Shown piece after piece: positions 52,053 to 60,493 of a DNA stretch of 64,000 bases. The stretch's first letter is position 1, and each line of letters opens with the position of its first letter. The DNA is from Ravibacter sp964562455. GTDB taxonomy: Bacteria; Bacteroidota; Bacteroidia; Cytophagales; Spirosomataceae. The notes below the pieces were generated by a model that was not told the origin of the DNA, did not search any database, and worked only from the letters and a program-made list of their open reading frames with translations. A program made the position numbers and the translations under genes. Where the stretch lies: NCBI GenBank assembly GCA_964562455.1, contig CAZLTN010000001.1, positions 96,708 to 160,707 of the forward strand. The letters are read 5' to 3'.

Positions 52053-53582
52053 ATGCAAAACCAAACTTACTTACACACCAGGCAGCTTGTAGCTGCAGGG
52101 ATAGTAGTTCTTCTCACCCTGCTTCTCAATTTTAAGCCCCTGAAAGCGGAGGGCCTGGCCAGGATTACCGTCACTCTCGACATCGGGAGAACCCTGGATA
52201 CCGTTTACCTGATGAAATTCAACGGAGGGTGCGCAGAGACATTATATGTCATACCTACTCTCAAAGCTGCAATGGAAGGGCATAAACTATATCGCTTTGA
52301 AATGCCGGTAGTCAATCCCGACGAATCATTTGGTCTTTGCAGAAGGATAGATGATGACACTACCGAGGTTGCTTTTAAAATGGCGGCCGGCGGGTCTCAT
52401 AAATACATGCCGATCACGCCGCAATTTTATCTTTCTTCAGACGACGACGTAAACATACACATCAAAAAAGCCCGGGCTAACTTGCAGGGATTATTCTTTT
52501 TAGATTATGCCTACACATTTTCGGGAAAGGATTCGGCAAGGTACGAAATGGTGTCGCGAGTCAATTCGATGATGAATCTTAACACCGCCCCGGGGGATTT
52601 TGATAGATATCTCGCCTATCATAAGAAAGGTTCGCCTAAAAAGGAGCTGCTGGCCATGCTGGAAGACATCCGCCCGGAGATCTCAGACTTTCATTACCGC
52701 CTTATAAAGGCAGATATTCACTTTTTTGATGCTCACATCGTATTCAAAGCCCTGAGGAAATACCATAAGGCAAATATGGGCAGTTGGACGCCCGAAAATT
52801 TCAGGCTCGCTTTCGAAAAAATGATCTCGGATTACTTCCCGGAAGATACAACCATCCAAAACCCCTATTCCCGGCGATATATCCGGTTCCTGGTCGAGAA
52901 AGCCAGCTTTGAAAGTGAGCTTGCCCACGGCGCCCCGGAACCTTCCGACGTGTTCGACAGGATGGCCCTACCGCTTAACAGCTCCCTGCGGGACAGGGCG
53001 CTGGTCTATTACCTGTTTAACTATAAAATAGAGAACGCGGAGGCACTGTACAATAAAGCCTTTACAATTGTAGAAGATAAGAGCTGCATCGCCGAGCTGG
53101 AGTCCGTCGGCGCACGTTTCCGCCGAACAAAAAAAGTCGAGTTCACTCTGCCTGACACTTCCGGCAATTTACGCAGTATCAGCGACCTGTCAGGAAAATG
53201 GATTCTGATAGATTTCTGGTTTAGCGGCTGTGCCGGCTGCAAAATATATTATAATGAGGTAATCAAACGCCTGGAAAAGGAATTTGAAAACGATCCCGGG
53301 TTCAGCTTTGTGTCGGTCTCAGCAGACAGAGGTAAGACAAAATGGCTGGAATCTGTCTCAAAAGGAATCTACTCATCTCCCCACGCCATCAACCTCTTTA
53401 CCAACGGGGAGGGAGTGGTACACGAGGTGCTGAGAAAATACGGCATCGCTTTTTACCCGACCGTAATACTGGTTGACCCTGACGGGTATATAGCGGCTTT
53501 CAATACACCGGATTTAGCAGTCAAAGACGGCGAAAAGGTAACACGCTATATCAGAAACCTGATGGAGCAGAGGGGAAAATGA
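52053..53582 (+). CDS. TlpA-family thiol-disulfide oxidoreductase
   Basis: Exported protein of 509 residues with a signal or anchor helix (LVAAGIVVLLTLLLNFKPL). A large N-terminal region of unknown fold (about 35-360) precedes a thioredoxin domain at about 365-509 (VEFTLPDTSGNLRSISDLSG). The active site reads DFWFSGCAGCKIYY, an intact CxxC, and the cis-Pro loop is GIAFYPTVILVDPDG. It would reduce or exchange disulfides outside the inner membrane. As the third gene of the SusC-SusD operon it may act on an imported disulfide-containing ligand. It contrasts with the CXXC-less relative at 1356. Confidence 0.9.
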   Translation: MQNQTYLHTRQLVAAGIVVLLTLLLNFKPLKAEGLARITVTLDIGRTLDTVYLMKFNGGCAETLYVIPTLKAAMEGHKLYRFEMPVVNPDESFGLCRRIDDDTTEVAFKMAAGGSHKYMPITPQFYLSSDDDVNIHIKKARANLQGLFFLDYAYTFSGKDSARYEMVSRVNSMMNLNTAPGDFDRYLAYHKKGSPKKELLAMLEDIRPEISDFHYRLIKADIHFFDAHIVFKALRKYHKANMGSWTPENFRLAFEKMISDYFPEDTTIQNPYSRRYIRFLVEKASFESELAHGAPEPSDVFDRMALPLNSSLRDRALVYYLFNYKIENAEALYNKAFTIVEDKSCIAELESVGARFRRTKKVEFTLPDTSGNLRSISDLSGKWILIDFWFSGCAGCKIYYNEVIKRLEKEFENDPGFSFVSVSADRGKTKWLESVSKGIYSSPHAINLFTNGEGVVHEVLRKYGIAFYPTVILVDPDGYIAAFNTPDLAVKDGEKVTRYIRNLMEQRGK

Positions 53583-53596
53583 AGCCCCCTCTGCTC

Positions 53597-53645
53597 AAAA
53601 AAGACCGGTACGGAGATGCGGCCTGTCGACGGCGGCATCTCTGTA
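53597..53645 (-). terminator. Terminator for the small exported peptide gene
   Basis: On the minus strand an 11-bp stem (53635-53645 with 53609-53619; core gagatgc/gcatctc) is followed by ccggtcttttttg. It faces the gene ending at 53652 and lies between it and the convergent TlpA gene. Confidence 0.55.
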
Positions 53646-53651
53646 TCCGTG

Positions 53652-53945
53652 TTACGGGCGCCATTTAATTGCTGTCGCCTGACTAACAGGGATTTTACCT
53701 CCGCTGGGCGTATAGCTGCTGGAAATTTCACATACAGTAGATCCCGGGTTCCCACAATCTTCCGGCATCTCGTTAGTTAACTGGTAAAATTCCTCTCCAT
53801 TCTCTGTTACTACATCGGATACAAAATGGGTTGCCACGACTTTCCCGCTGTCAGCGCCTGACGATGCCCGGAAAGACAAACCGAATGCAGCGCTGGTCAA
53901 CAAAGTCAGCGCAAGTAAAAAACGGAAATCTGTGATACGTTTCAT
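53652..53945 (-). CDS. Small exported two-cysteine peptide (DUF6520-like)
   Basis: About 97 residues: a signal peptide-like MKRITDFRFLLALTLLTSAA, then a short mature part with two cysteines (EDCGNPGSTVCEISSS) that could form one disulfide, ending SQATAIKWRP. It resembles the short secreted Bacteroidota peptides grouped as DUF6520, but that match is by general look only. It is convergent to the TlpA gene and has its own terminator, which supports it as a real gene. A second ATG at 53951 is possible. Role unknown. Confidence 0.6.
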   Translation of the reverse strand: MKRITDFRFLLALTLLTSAAFGLSFRASSGADSGKVVATHFVSDVVTENGEEFYQLTNEMPEDCGNPGSTVCEISSSYTPSGGKIPVSQATAIKWRP

Positions 53946-53951
53946 GATCAT

Positions 53952-54340
53952 TAAAGTTTTGGTTAAGATTAATTTTAATCACACCTACTCTCTTTTCAGG
54001 TTTTCGGCACAATCCTGGCCTTCGCTTCGCGTTTCTTAAACCCGGCGCAAAGGGCTGCACGGTCTTAAAGACTTGCTGTCACGGCATAGAAAAATGGATT
54101 GGTGATAGGAATTGATAGCCGAAAACTACAACTCCTGCCATCATTCTACCTAGCAAAATATGCCTGAAATAGCGCGAAATACTTCATTTTCTACTTCGTA
54201 AAGCCGAAGTAGAGTAAATGGACTTAAAAAGTAACGGGATGACATATAGGCGTACGGCTCTGACCCGCAATTAAGGGCATTCCCACGGAGATCCTCTGTG
54301 TACCTCCGTGGCGAAACCCCGTGCCCCTCCGTGGTAAAAA
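53952..54340. other. Non-coding gap with ctccgtgg repeats
   Basis: No gene is supported in these 389 bp. Near the prfC stop lie three copies of an 8-bp word: ccacggag (54283-54290) with ctccgtgg at 54304-54311, able to form a perfect hairpin, and another ctccgtgg at 54327-54334. gattaa-tt-ttaatc (53968-53981 region) lies upstream of the peptide gene. The short frame at 54150-54344 has no convincing protein features. Confidence 0.5.
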
Positions 54341-55936
54341 TCAAACCACTCCCTCTGTCTTGAATTCCGAAGTAAAATGAAACTGAATCGCCGGGTTATT
54401 TTCCTTATTCATCCGGATCATCCATTCCGATTCGGCCAGGAACACAGGGTTGCCGTCTTTATCGTAACCGATCTGGTTTCCTTTAAGGCGGATAAACTCG
54501 TTTAGCTTCACCTGGTCGGTGGAGGTAATCCAGCAGGCTTTGGAGATATTCATATGCACCCAGCGGCATTTGGCGCCGTATTCGTGCTCGAGACGATACT
54601 GAATCACATCAAACTGCAGCTCTCCTACCGTTCCGACGATCTTGCGGTTGCCCAGCTCAAGGGTGAACAACTGCGCAACTCCCTCATCGGTAAGCTGCTG
54701 AATACCTTTTTCCAATTGCTTGGATTTCATCGGATCGAGGTTGATCAGCTCCTTGAAGATTTCGGGCGAGAAGCTGGGGATACCCGAAAACATAAAGTTC
54801 TCCCCTTCCGTCAGGGTGTCCCCTATTTTAAAAGTACCGGTATCGTAAAGGCCGATCACATCGCCGGGGAACCCTTCATCCAGGACATTTTTTGTAGAGG
54901 CCATAAAGCTGAAGGGGCTTGAAAACCTGACGTTCTTATCCAGCCGCACATGATGGAAAAACTTATTCCGCTCGAATTTCCCCGAACAGACCCGCAGAAA
55001 AGCTATCCGGTCGCGGTGCCTCGGGTCGAGATTCGCGTGAATTTTAAATACAAACCCGCTGAATTTAAGCTCTTCCGGCTCCACTTCTCTCAGGGTTGTA
55101 GGTCTTGGCTGCGGCGTCGGCGAGATTTCGCAGAAAGTGTCGAGAAGCTCCTTTACCCCGAAGTTATTGATTGCGCTGCCGAAAAACACCGGCGCCAATT
55201 GTCCCTCCTGGTAAGCCTTCTCCGAGAATGGATCGTAAACTCCCTCGATAAGCTCGACATCTTCACGTACCTGAGCGGCATCCCTTTCCCCCAAAAGAGC
55301 GGGAAGCCCCGCATCATCGAGGCCGATTTCCACTACATCCTCCTCTACTTTGGTCTTATTGATCTTAAAAAAATAGAGTTTTTCCTCATACAGGCTGTAA
55401 ACGCCCTGGAAAGCGCTCCCCATATTGATAGGCCAGGTCAGGGGCCGCACCCGTATGCTGAGCTTTTCTTCCAGCTCATCGAGAAGATCGAAAGGATATT
55501 GCCCTTCGCGGTCAAGCTTGTTGATGAAGATGATCACAGGTGTATTGCGCATGCGGCATACTTCCATCAGCCGCTCCGTCTGCTCTTCCACGCCCTTCAC
55601 GCAGTCTATTACCAGGATAACGCTGTCGACTGCCGTAAGCGTGCGATAGGTATCTTCTGCAAAATCCTTGTGACCCGGCGTATCGAGTATGTTGATAAGA
55701 AGGTCCTTGTATTCGAAAGTCATGACGGAAGTCGCCACCGAAATTCCTCTCTGCTTCTCGATCTCCATAAAATCGGAAGTCGCCGTTTTCTTGATTTTAT
55801 TGGATTTCACCGCTCCCGCTGTCTGGATGGCTCCTCCGAAAAGAAGTAATTTTTCGGTGAGGGTGGTCTTCCCCGCATCCGGGTGGCTGATGATCGCGAA
55901 AGTGCGGCGTTTCTTTATTTCCTGGGTCAACGACAT
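54341..55936 (-). CDS. prfC: Peptide chain release factor 3
   Basis: Translational GTPase (RF3) that removes RF1/RF2 from the ribosome after termination. The P-loop is ISHPDAGKTTLTEKLLLFGG, the RF3 form of G1, DTPGHKDFAEDTYRTL holds G3, and INKLDREGQYPFDLLDELEE holds G4 in the RF3-specific context. The C-terminal domain includes ELQFDVIQYRLEHEYGAKCR. At 531 residues it is normal length. ATG 55936 (MSLTQEIKKRR) is preferred to TTG two codons upstream. Monocistronic. Confidence 0.96.
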   Translation of the reverse strand: MSLTQEIKKRRTFAIISHPDAGKTTLTEKLLLFGGAIQTAGAVKSNKIKKTATSDFMEIEKQRGISVATSVMTFEYKDLLINILDTPGHKDFAEDTYRTLTAVDSVILVIDCVKGVEEQTERLMEVCRMRNTPVIIFINKLDREGQYPFDLLDELEEKLSIRVRPLTWPINMGSAFQGVYSLYEEKLYFFKINKTKVEEDVVEIGLDDAGLPALLGERDAAQVREDVELIEGVYDPFSEKAYQEGQLAPVFFGSAINNFGVKELLDTFCEISPTPQPRPTTLREVEPEELKFSGFVFKIHANLDPRHRDRIAFLRVCSGKFERNKFFHHVRLDKNVRFSSPFSFMASTKNVLDEGFPGDVIGLYDTGTFKIGDTLTEGENFMFSGIPSFSPEIFKELINLDPMKSKQLEKGIQQLTDEGVAQLFTLELGNRKIVGTVGELQFDVIQYRLEHEYGAKCRWVHMNISKACWITSTDQVKLNEFIRLKGNQIGYDKDGNPVFLAESEWMIRMNKENNPAIQFHFTSEFKTEGVV

Positions 55937-56015
55937 ATACAATGCTGGCTGTTTCAGGCTACGACGACATATCGCTATATAAACGGCAAGTCGCAGCAGC
56001 CCGTCAAATAAGCCG

Positions 56016-56023
56016 CAAAATTA
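56016..56023 (-). promoter_or_regulatory. Candidate -7 box of prfC
   Basis: TAATTTTG on the minus strand fits TAnnTTTG and lies 80 bp upstream of the prfC ATG. A -33 element is not evident. Confidence 0.3.
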
Positions 56024-56065
56024 GACAAATAACATGAGAAATTCACTTTCACCTTACCGGGCATC

Positions 56066-58159
56066 CTACCGGGTAACAGACAAACGATGCACTTCGGTTT
56101 CTCCTGAAGTAAACCTCACTTTTACAAAATAGATTCCTGAGGGCAGGTGCAGCACTGAAAGCATATCGCTCTTTTCGTTCATCAACACCGAACCGGAAAG
56201 ACTAATGATTTGTGCCTCAGCCACTTCAGATTTACCTGTTGACTTCCTGATGTAAAATACGTCCGAAACCGGGTTGGGATAAATTTGTACGTCCGTCGAT
56301 TTGCGGGTATTGAAAGCTACAGAGACAATCCGGCTTAAATTGAATGAGCCGTCAGCATTCATAGCTTTTAGCCGGTAATAACTTATCCCCGGCAGCGCCT
56401 GGGGGTCGATCCACGAATAGTGCCGTACTTTCTCCGAGTTTTCAGCAGACTGCACAGTTCCAACTGTTATAAAACGCCGGCCATCCGCGCTTCGCTCTAT
56501 TTCGAAATCGCCGGCATCCTTTTCCATTACGGTTGCCCATTGAAGCAGCACGGCAGAGTTTTCCAACGTAGCCCGCAAAGGGTCCCGGTAAACCACCTCG
56601 AGCGGGTTGGAGTTAAATTCGTATGCTCCCGCATCGATACGACCTCCGTATACCCTCGCGGTCCCTGCAAAGTCAATAGTTCCCGAATAATCCTGCACGT
56701 AAGCAGGATCGCCCATGTCAATTGCCGGCGACAAAGCGGTCAACTGCAAATTGTAACCCGGTTTGCTGACAAAAAGCGCATCACCGAAACCGGAATGTGC
56801 TTCCAGAGCGGTTAGCGATTGAAACGCCGGCAAATTACCCCTGTAGTAATTACCGCCAGTCAGGTTGTTAAAAGGGATACTGGTGACATCGAAAACGGCG
56901 CTGCCGTCATTACCAAAATCGCCGTAATAAAGGTTATAATCAGAGGAGAAGTTCGTCGTCCCATAACCGGTAAGCGCAACCAGAACCCGCCGATTGTTTC
57001 GCGCATGAACGACGTTATTGACAAAGAAGACCCCGTTGGTATTCTGCATGTGAACTTCGCCCATATAGATAAGATTTGATTCTGCCAGATTAACACCATT
57101 TACCCCTGTCACGCCATTGACCAGCTCACCGCTGCAATTATTAAAAAAGGTATTATTAAAAACGTACGTGTCGCGCAGGGAATGTAGCCCATTGTGAACA
57201 CCTATTACGATCCCGGCTGTTACATTGTTATAGCAGAGGTTATTGTAAATTCTGTGACCCGATACGACCGGGGCGCCAGCCAGAAGCGGCTGCTCGCCAC
57301 CGATAGACAGACCGACGCCATTCCGATAAACCTTGTTACGCTCTACAATACAGTTAAGGGCTCCGTCAAGATAGATACCTGCAGAAAGCCCGTTGGGCGA
57401 CATACATTGAGATACTTCGTTGTTCCGGATTATGCCGTTACGGGCCTGATTCCGGTCGGCAGGTATTTCTGTATAGGTATAATTACCCGCCGCCACTATC
57501 CCTATGTTGCCAATTTTCGATATTGTATTTCCTTCAATGCGAAAGCCGTCTACATTTCCGGTAATGGTCACCGCCTCTCCCCAACCCGTGGCACATTCGC
57601 TCACCACATTGTTGAGCAGCCTGACATTACTCAGAGGTGTCGTTTTGTTACCTGCCGCAATAATCGCATTGGCAGTCATGCTCTGATCAGTTGTTGCAAG
57701 GTTCAGCGAGATATGGTTTACCCAGCCGATATTATTAAAATTGCAGTTTTGTATGGTAATATTGGCGCCCGCCCCTTCTGCATGTATACCTCTCGCTTCT
57801 TTGCCGATGCTATTGCGTAGTGTCAGCCGTTCAATTGTAACGTCGCCGGTATTGTCAATATGAATGATGGTTCTGAGATTAAAATTTGCGTCTATGATGG
57901 TCGATCCGTCATTACTGCCCGAGAGCGTGAGCGGCTTGCTTATTTCAATTGTACCACTCTCATAATAGGTACCGGGAGCGATTTGCACAACTACGCCGGA
58001 ACCGGCTTGTGTTACTGCATACCTGATTGTTTTGTAGGGATTTCCTGATCCACCTCTGCCCGGGGCATCAAGACCTGTAACAGTGTTCACATGTACCTGG
58101 GAATAGGCGCTGAAACCAATCAAAAAGGCAAAAAAGAAAGTAAAAACGCGAAGTGTCAT
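56066..58159 (-). CDS. T9SS-secreted right-handed beta-helix protein
   Basis: Secreted protein of 697 residues with signal peptide MTLRVFTFFFAFLIGFSAYS. Residues about 25-510 form a parallel beta-helix opening with GLDAPGRGGSGNPYKTIRYA and PGTYYESGTIEISKPLTLSG, with pectin-lyase-like rungs (IRNNEVSQCMSPNGLSAGIY). The linker (GISYYRLKAMNADGSFNLSR) has no heptamer insert. The T9SS type A sorting domain is VQIYPNPVSDVFYIRKSTGK to VHRLSVTR. It may be a polysaccharide lyase or an adhesin; catalytic residues cannot be assigned. Divergent from the GDPD gene. Confidence 0.83.
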   Translation of the reverse strand: MTLRVFTFFFAFLIGFSAYSQVHVNTVTGLDAPGRGGSGNPYKTIRYAVTQAGSGVVVQIAPGTYYESGTIEISKPLTLSGSNDGSTIIDANFNLRTIIHIDNTGDVTIERLTLRNSIGKEARGIHAEGAGANITIQNCNFNNIGWVNHISLNLATTDQSMTANAIIAAGNKTTPLSNVRLLNNVVSECATGWGEAVTITGNVDGFRIEGNTISKIGNIGIVAAGNYTYTEIPADRNQARNGIIRNNEVSQCMSPNGLSAGIYLDGALNCIVERNKVYRNGVGLSIGGEQPLLAGAPVVSGHRIYNNLCYNNVTAGIVIGVHNGLHSLRDTYVFNNTFFNNCSGELVNGVTGVNGVNLAESNLIYMGEVHMQNTNGVFFVNNVVHARNNRRVLVALTGYGTTNFSSDYNLYYGDFGNDGSAVFDVTSIPFNNLTGGNYYRGNLPAFQSLTALEAHSGFGDALFVSKPGYNLQLTALSPAIDMGDPAYVQDYSGTIDFAGTARVYGGRIDAGAYEFNSNPLEVVYRDPLRATLENSAVLLQWATVMEKDAGDFEIERSADGRRFITVGTVQSAENSEKVRHYSWIDPQALPGISYYRLKAMNADGSFNLSRIVSVAFNTRKSTDVQIYPNPVSDVFYIRKSTGKSEVAEAQIISLSGSVLMNEKSDMLSVLHLPSGIYFVKVRFTSGETEVHRLSVTR

Positions 58160-58175
58160 ATAGCCTGTGTTTTAG

Positions 58176-58212
58176 TATTGAGAAACGGAACGTATAATAT
58201 TAAGAAACGGAA
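58176..58212. promoter_or_regulatory. Two direct repeats tattRagaaacggaa, 22 bp apart
   Basis: tattgagaaacggaa (58176-58190) and tattaagaaacggaa (58198-58212) differ in one base, and their starts are 22 bp apart, about two helical turns. They lie between divergent genes, 17 bp upstream of the T9SS gene's ATG, so a two-site operator is plausible. Confidence 0.5.
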
Positions 58213-58261
58213 TCCGGCCCGGAGAGGTTCCGGATACCTAAAGGAGATCTCCAAATTCCGA

Positions 58262-58287
58262 TTTGATAAAAACCACAGCTATATTTG
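58262..58287 (+). promoter_or_regulatory. Candidate promoter of the GDPD gene
   Basis: TTTG (58262-58265) and TATATTTG (58280-58287) fit the two Bacteroidota elements, although the 14-bp spacer is shorter than the usual 17-23. The start codon follows 60 bp later. Confidence 0.35.
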
Positions 58288-58347
58288 AACCGGAATCCCA
58301 ACCGTCTAAATTTGATACGTTTTCTTTTCCCGAACCCACAGCCTGAT

Positions 58348-59871
58348 ATGAATACCGCCCGGTTTTTTCTTTTCCTTTTTGGAACACTGCTGACTCTGCC
58401 GTTGAAAACCCCGGCACAATCCGCTCCCTATTTTGGCGTCACCGCCCACCGTGGCAGCTCCGGATCTTTTCCTGAAAATACAATCCCGGCCTACCGTAAT
58501 GCGATTGCATTGAAAGTGGATTGGGCCGAGCTGGATATTTTCCGCACAAAAGACGGCAAGCTGGTCGTGACGCACGACGCGCGTACGGGCCGGGTGGCGG
58601 ATAAAGACCTTGAAATCGCCGCTTCTACCTACGACGAACTGAAACAGCTCGATGTAGCAACGGGCTTCCGGAAGAAAACGGGCAGAAGCCTGAAGGAGTG
58701 CCCGCCTCAGCAAATGCCTCTGCTCGAAGACATTCTGGCCCTGTTCGTTCAGCAGTCGGCTACAAAAATATCTATACAGCCGAAGGCTGACTGCGTTCCG
58801 GAAGCGATCGGGATAGTAAGAAAAATGAACGCACAACATATTGTCGGGTTCAATGACGGGAATTTGCGGTACATGAGCCAGGTAAAGGAGCTCGAGCCGG
58901 GAATACCGGTTTTCTGGGACAGGCCGGCCAACTCTGACCTCGACGAGGATATCAGGATTGCCCGTGAGAAAAAGTTTGAAACGCTTGTGGTCAACTCGAA
59001 GGGTTTGACCGCCGAAAAGATACAAAAAATCAAAAATGCCGGTTTCTCGGCAGGAGCATGGACTGTCAATGATCCGGTCGAAATGAAGCAGTTGCTGGCG
59101 GCAGGCATCGACCGGATTTACACCGACGAGCCGGCAGCATTGATTTTCCTGCGTTATCATACCGGGGGAATAGCCTGCGAGGGCGCCTACAAGGGACATC
59201 TGCAGGGCATTTGCCTGGACGACGAAAACAACATTTACTGGAGCTGGACCGATGCTATCGTCAGAACAGACGCTACCGGGAAAATAACCGCTAAGGTAGC
59301 CGCGCCTTCCCACCAGGGCGATCTCTGTTACCGGGAAGGCAAAATTTACGTAGCCGTCAACCTGGGCAAGTTTAACGAGCCGGCCGGTAAAGCCGATTCG
59401 TGGGTGTATGCGTTCGACGCCAGAACGCTGGAGCTGATCCGAAAATACCCGGTTCCCGAGCTTGTTCACGGGGCCGGCGGGGTCGCCTACCGCAATGAAA
59501 GGTTTGTCGTGGTTGGCGGACTGCCGCCCGGCTCTTCCGAAAATTACCTCTATGAATACGATACGGATTTCAATTTTCGGAAAAGGCATGTTCTCCAAAG
59601 CGGCTATACCCTGATGGGGATTCAGACGATAGCATATGCCGGCGGAAACTGGTGGCTGGGATGTTACGGCAACCCCAGGGAGTTGCTCAGAACTGACGAT
59701 AATTTTAACTTCACAGGAAAATATACTTTCGACGCATCTCTGGGCATCGCACCTGCGTCGGAAGGAGTGTTCCTGATTGGAAGCAATACACGCGACGACA
59801 AGGGTCACAGCGGGAAAGCTACTCCGGCTTTCACCTCGCTTGAAAAAGGGTTGATATTTGATAATCAATAA
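58348..59871 (+). CDS. Glycerophosphodiester phosphodiesterase fused to a propeller-like domain
   Basis: Exported protein of 507 residues (MNTARFFLFLFGTLLTLPLK signal). The GDPD domain covers about 28-270: TAHRGSSGSFPENTIPAYR (His-Arg-Gly and Pro-Glu-Asn-Thr), DWAELDIFRTKDGKLVVTHD (Glu-Asp metal site and second His), ISIQPKAD and AGAWTVNDPVEM. It would release an alcohol from glycerophosphodiesters. Residues about 275-507 are strand-rich repeats (GICLDDENNIYWSWTDAIVR, GGVAYRNERFVVVGGLPPGS) that look like a beta-propeller, an uncommon partner. ATG 58348 is chosen because it starts a proper signal peptide. A 520-codon antisense frame over it is ignored. Confidence 0.85.
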   Translation: MNTARFFLFLFGTLLTLPLKTPAQSAPYFGVTAHRGSSGSFPENTIPAYRNAIALKVDWAELDIFRTKDGKLVVTHDARTGRVADKDLEIAASTYDELKQLDVATGFRKKTGRSLKECPPQQMPLLEDILALFVQQSATKISIQPKADCVPEAIGIVRKMNAQHIVGFNDGNLRYMSQVKELEPGIPVFWDRPANSDLDEDIRIAREKKFETLVVNSKGLTAEKIQKIKNAGFSAGAWTVNDPVEMKQLLAAGIDRIYTDEPAALIFLRYHTGGIACEGAYKGHLQGICLDDENNIYWSWTDAIVRTDATGKITAKVAAPSHQGDLCYREGKIYVAVNLGKFNEPAGKADSWVYAFDARTLELIRKYPVPELVHGAGGVAYRNERFVVVGGLPPGSSENYLYEYDTDFNFRKRHVLQSGYTLMGIQTIAYAGGNWWLGCYGNPRELLRTDDNFNFTGKYTFDASLGIAPASEGVFLIGSNTRDDKGHSGKATPAFTSLEKGLIFDNQ

Positions 59872-59886
59872 TTTCTATATGACCAG

Positions 59887-59916
59887 CAATAGCAGCAATG
59901 TGCTATTGATTTTTAC
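59887..59916 (+). terminator. Terminator after the GDPD gene
   Basis: caatagca (59887-59894), loop gcaatg, tgctattg (59901-59908), then attttta. Confidence 0.55.
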
Positions 59917-59947
59917 TATAAGCTATTATAATCGACATCTCCGTTTG

Positions 59948-59955
59948 TAACTTTG
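59948..59955 (+). promoter_or_regulatory. Candidate -7 box of the PemK-linked gene pair
   Basis: TAACTTTG, identical to the box before the sigma gene, lies 40 bp before ATG 59995. No -33 element fits at normal spacing. Confidence 0.4.
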
Positions 59956-59994
59956 TAATATCAGGTTGCAATTGCATTTCAGGATTTTCCAAAG

Positions 59995-60462
59995 ATGATT
60001 ATGAGCCTCCATTCACTAAATTATCCGACGCTCAATATTTCACTATCCGCCATTAGCTCCAGGCGAAAAAAAGGTAGCCTGTTTGCCGGCATAGGAGTAG
60101 GGTTAGTTTTTGAACGACTGTTTATCAAGGTTAAATGCTGGTTGCTGGCCGGGAACCTGGCGAAAGCTGCGTTGAAATTTGAGCAGTTGAATTCCTCCCT
60201 CAGGGATATTGATTATGAGAAAGCAAAAGAACTTCTCCCCGAGATAGTCCGGATGATTCAAATGATAGAGGGTATTTCTTCAGACCAGTTTACCGCAGGG
60301 GACAGGCAAATGAACAGAGCGGTTATAGCCATACGAAAAGTACTGTACAAACATGAAGCAATTGTAAAAAAGATAGTATCATCACACGAATCGGTAGCAA
60401 TCCCGACCGAGGACTACATTAAAAACGGCCTGTCAAAATTTTCATCCGAGGCCATTAAATAA
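59995..60462 (+). CDS. Unknown protein, possible partner of the PemK-like toxin
   Basis: A protein of 155 residues that I do not recognise. The first 40 residues include a hydrophobic stretch after basic residues (SSRRKKGSLFAGIGVGLVFE), and the rest is predicted helical and charged (KFEQLNSSLRDIDYEKAKEL, HEAIVKKIVSSHESVAIPTE). It ends 31 bp before the PemK-like gene on the same strand, the place an antitoxin would occupy, but no known antitoxin DNA-binding domain is visible. Codon use is more AT-rich than in the flanking housekeeping genes, as in its neighbour. ATG at 60001 is an alternative start. Confidence 0.55.
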   Translation: MIMSLHSLNYPTLNISLSAISSRRKKGSLFAGIGVGLVFERLFIKVKCWLLAGNLAKAALKFEQLNSSLRDIDYEKAKELLPEIVRMIQMIEGISSDQFTAGDRQMNRAVIAIRKVLYKHEAIVKKIVSSHESVAIPTEDYIKNGLSKFSSEAIK

Positions 60463-60493
60463 AATTCCTTAATTATATACTATACTATCCATC

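Noticed and set aside
53952..54340. tRNA or small RNA gene in the gap before prfC
   Set aside because: No cloverleaf-compatible sequence or promoter-terminator pair could be made out.
54150..54344. A 64-codon minus-strand frame after prfC
   Set aside because: It is mainly composed of the ctccgtgg repeat region and shows no protein-like features.
54950..55849. A 299-codon plus-strand frame over prfC
   Set aside because: It is the complement of a well-conserved GTPase gene and shows no motif of its own.
58306..59868. A 520-codon antisense frame opposite the GDPD gene
   Set aside because: It mirrors the GDPD codons, has no family motif or start context, and the sense frame has full catalytic motifs and a signal peptide.
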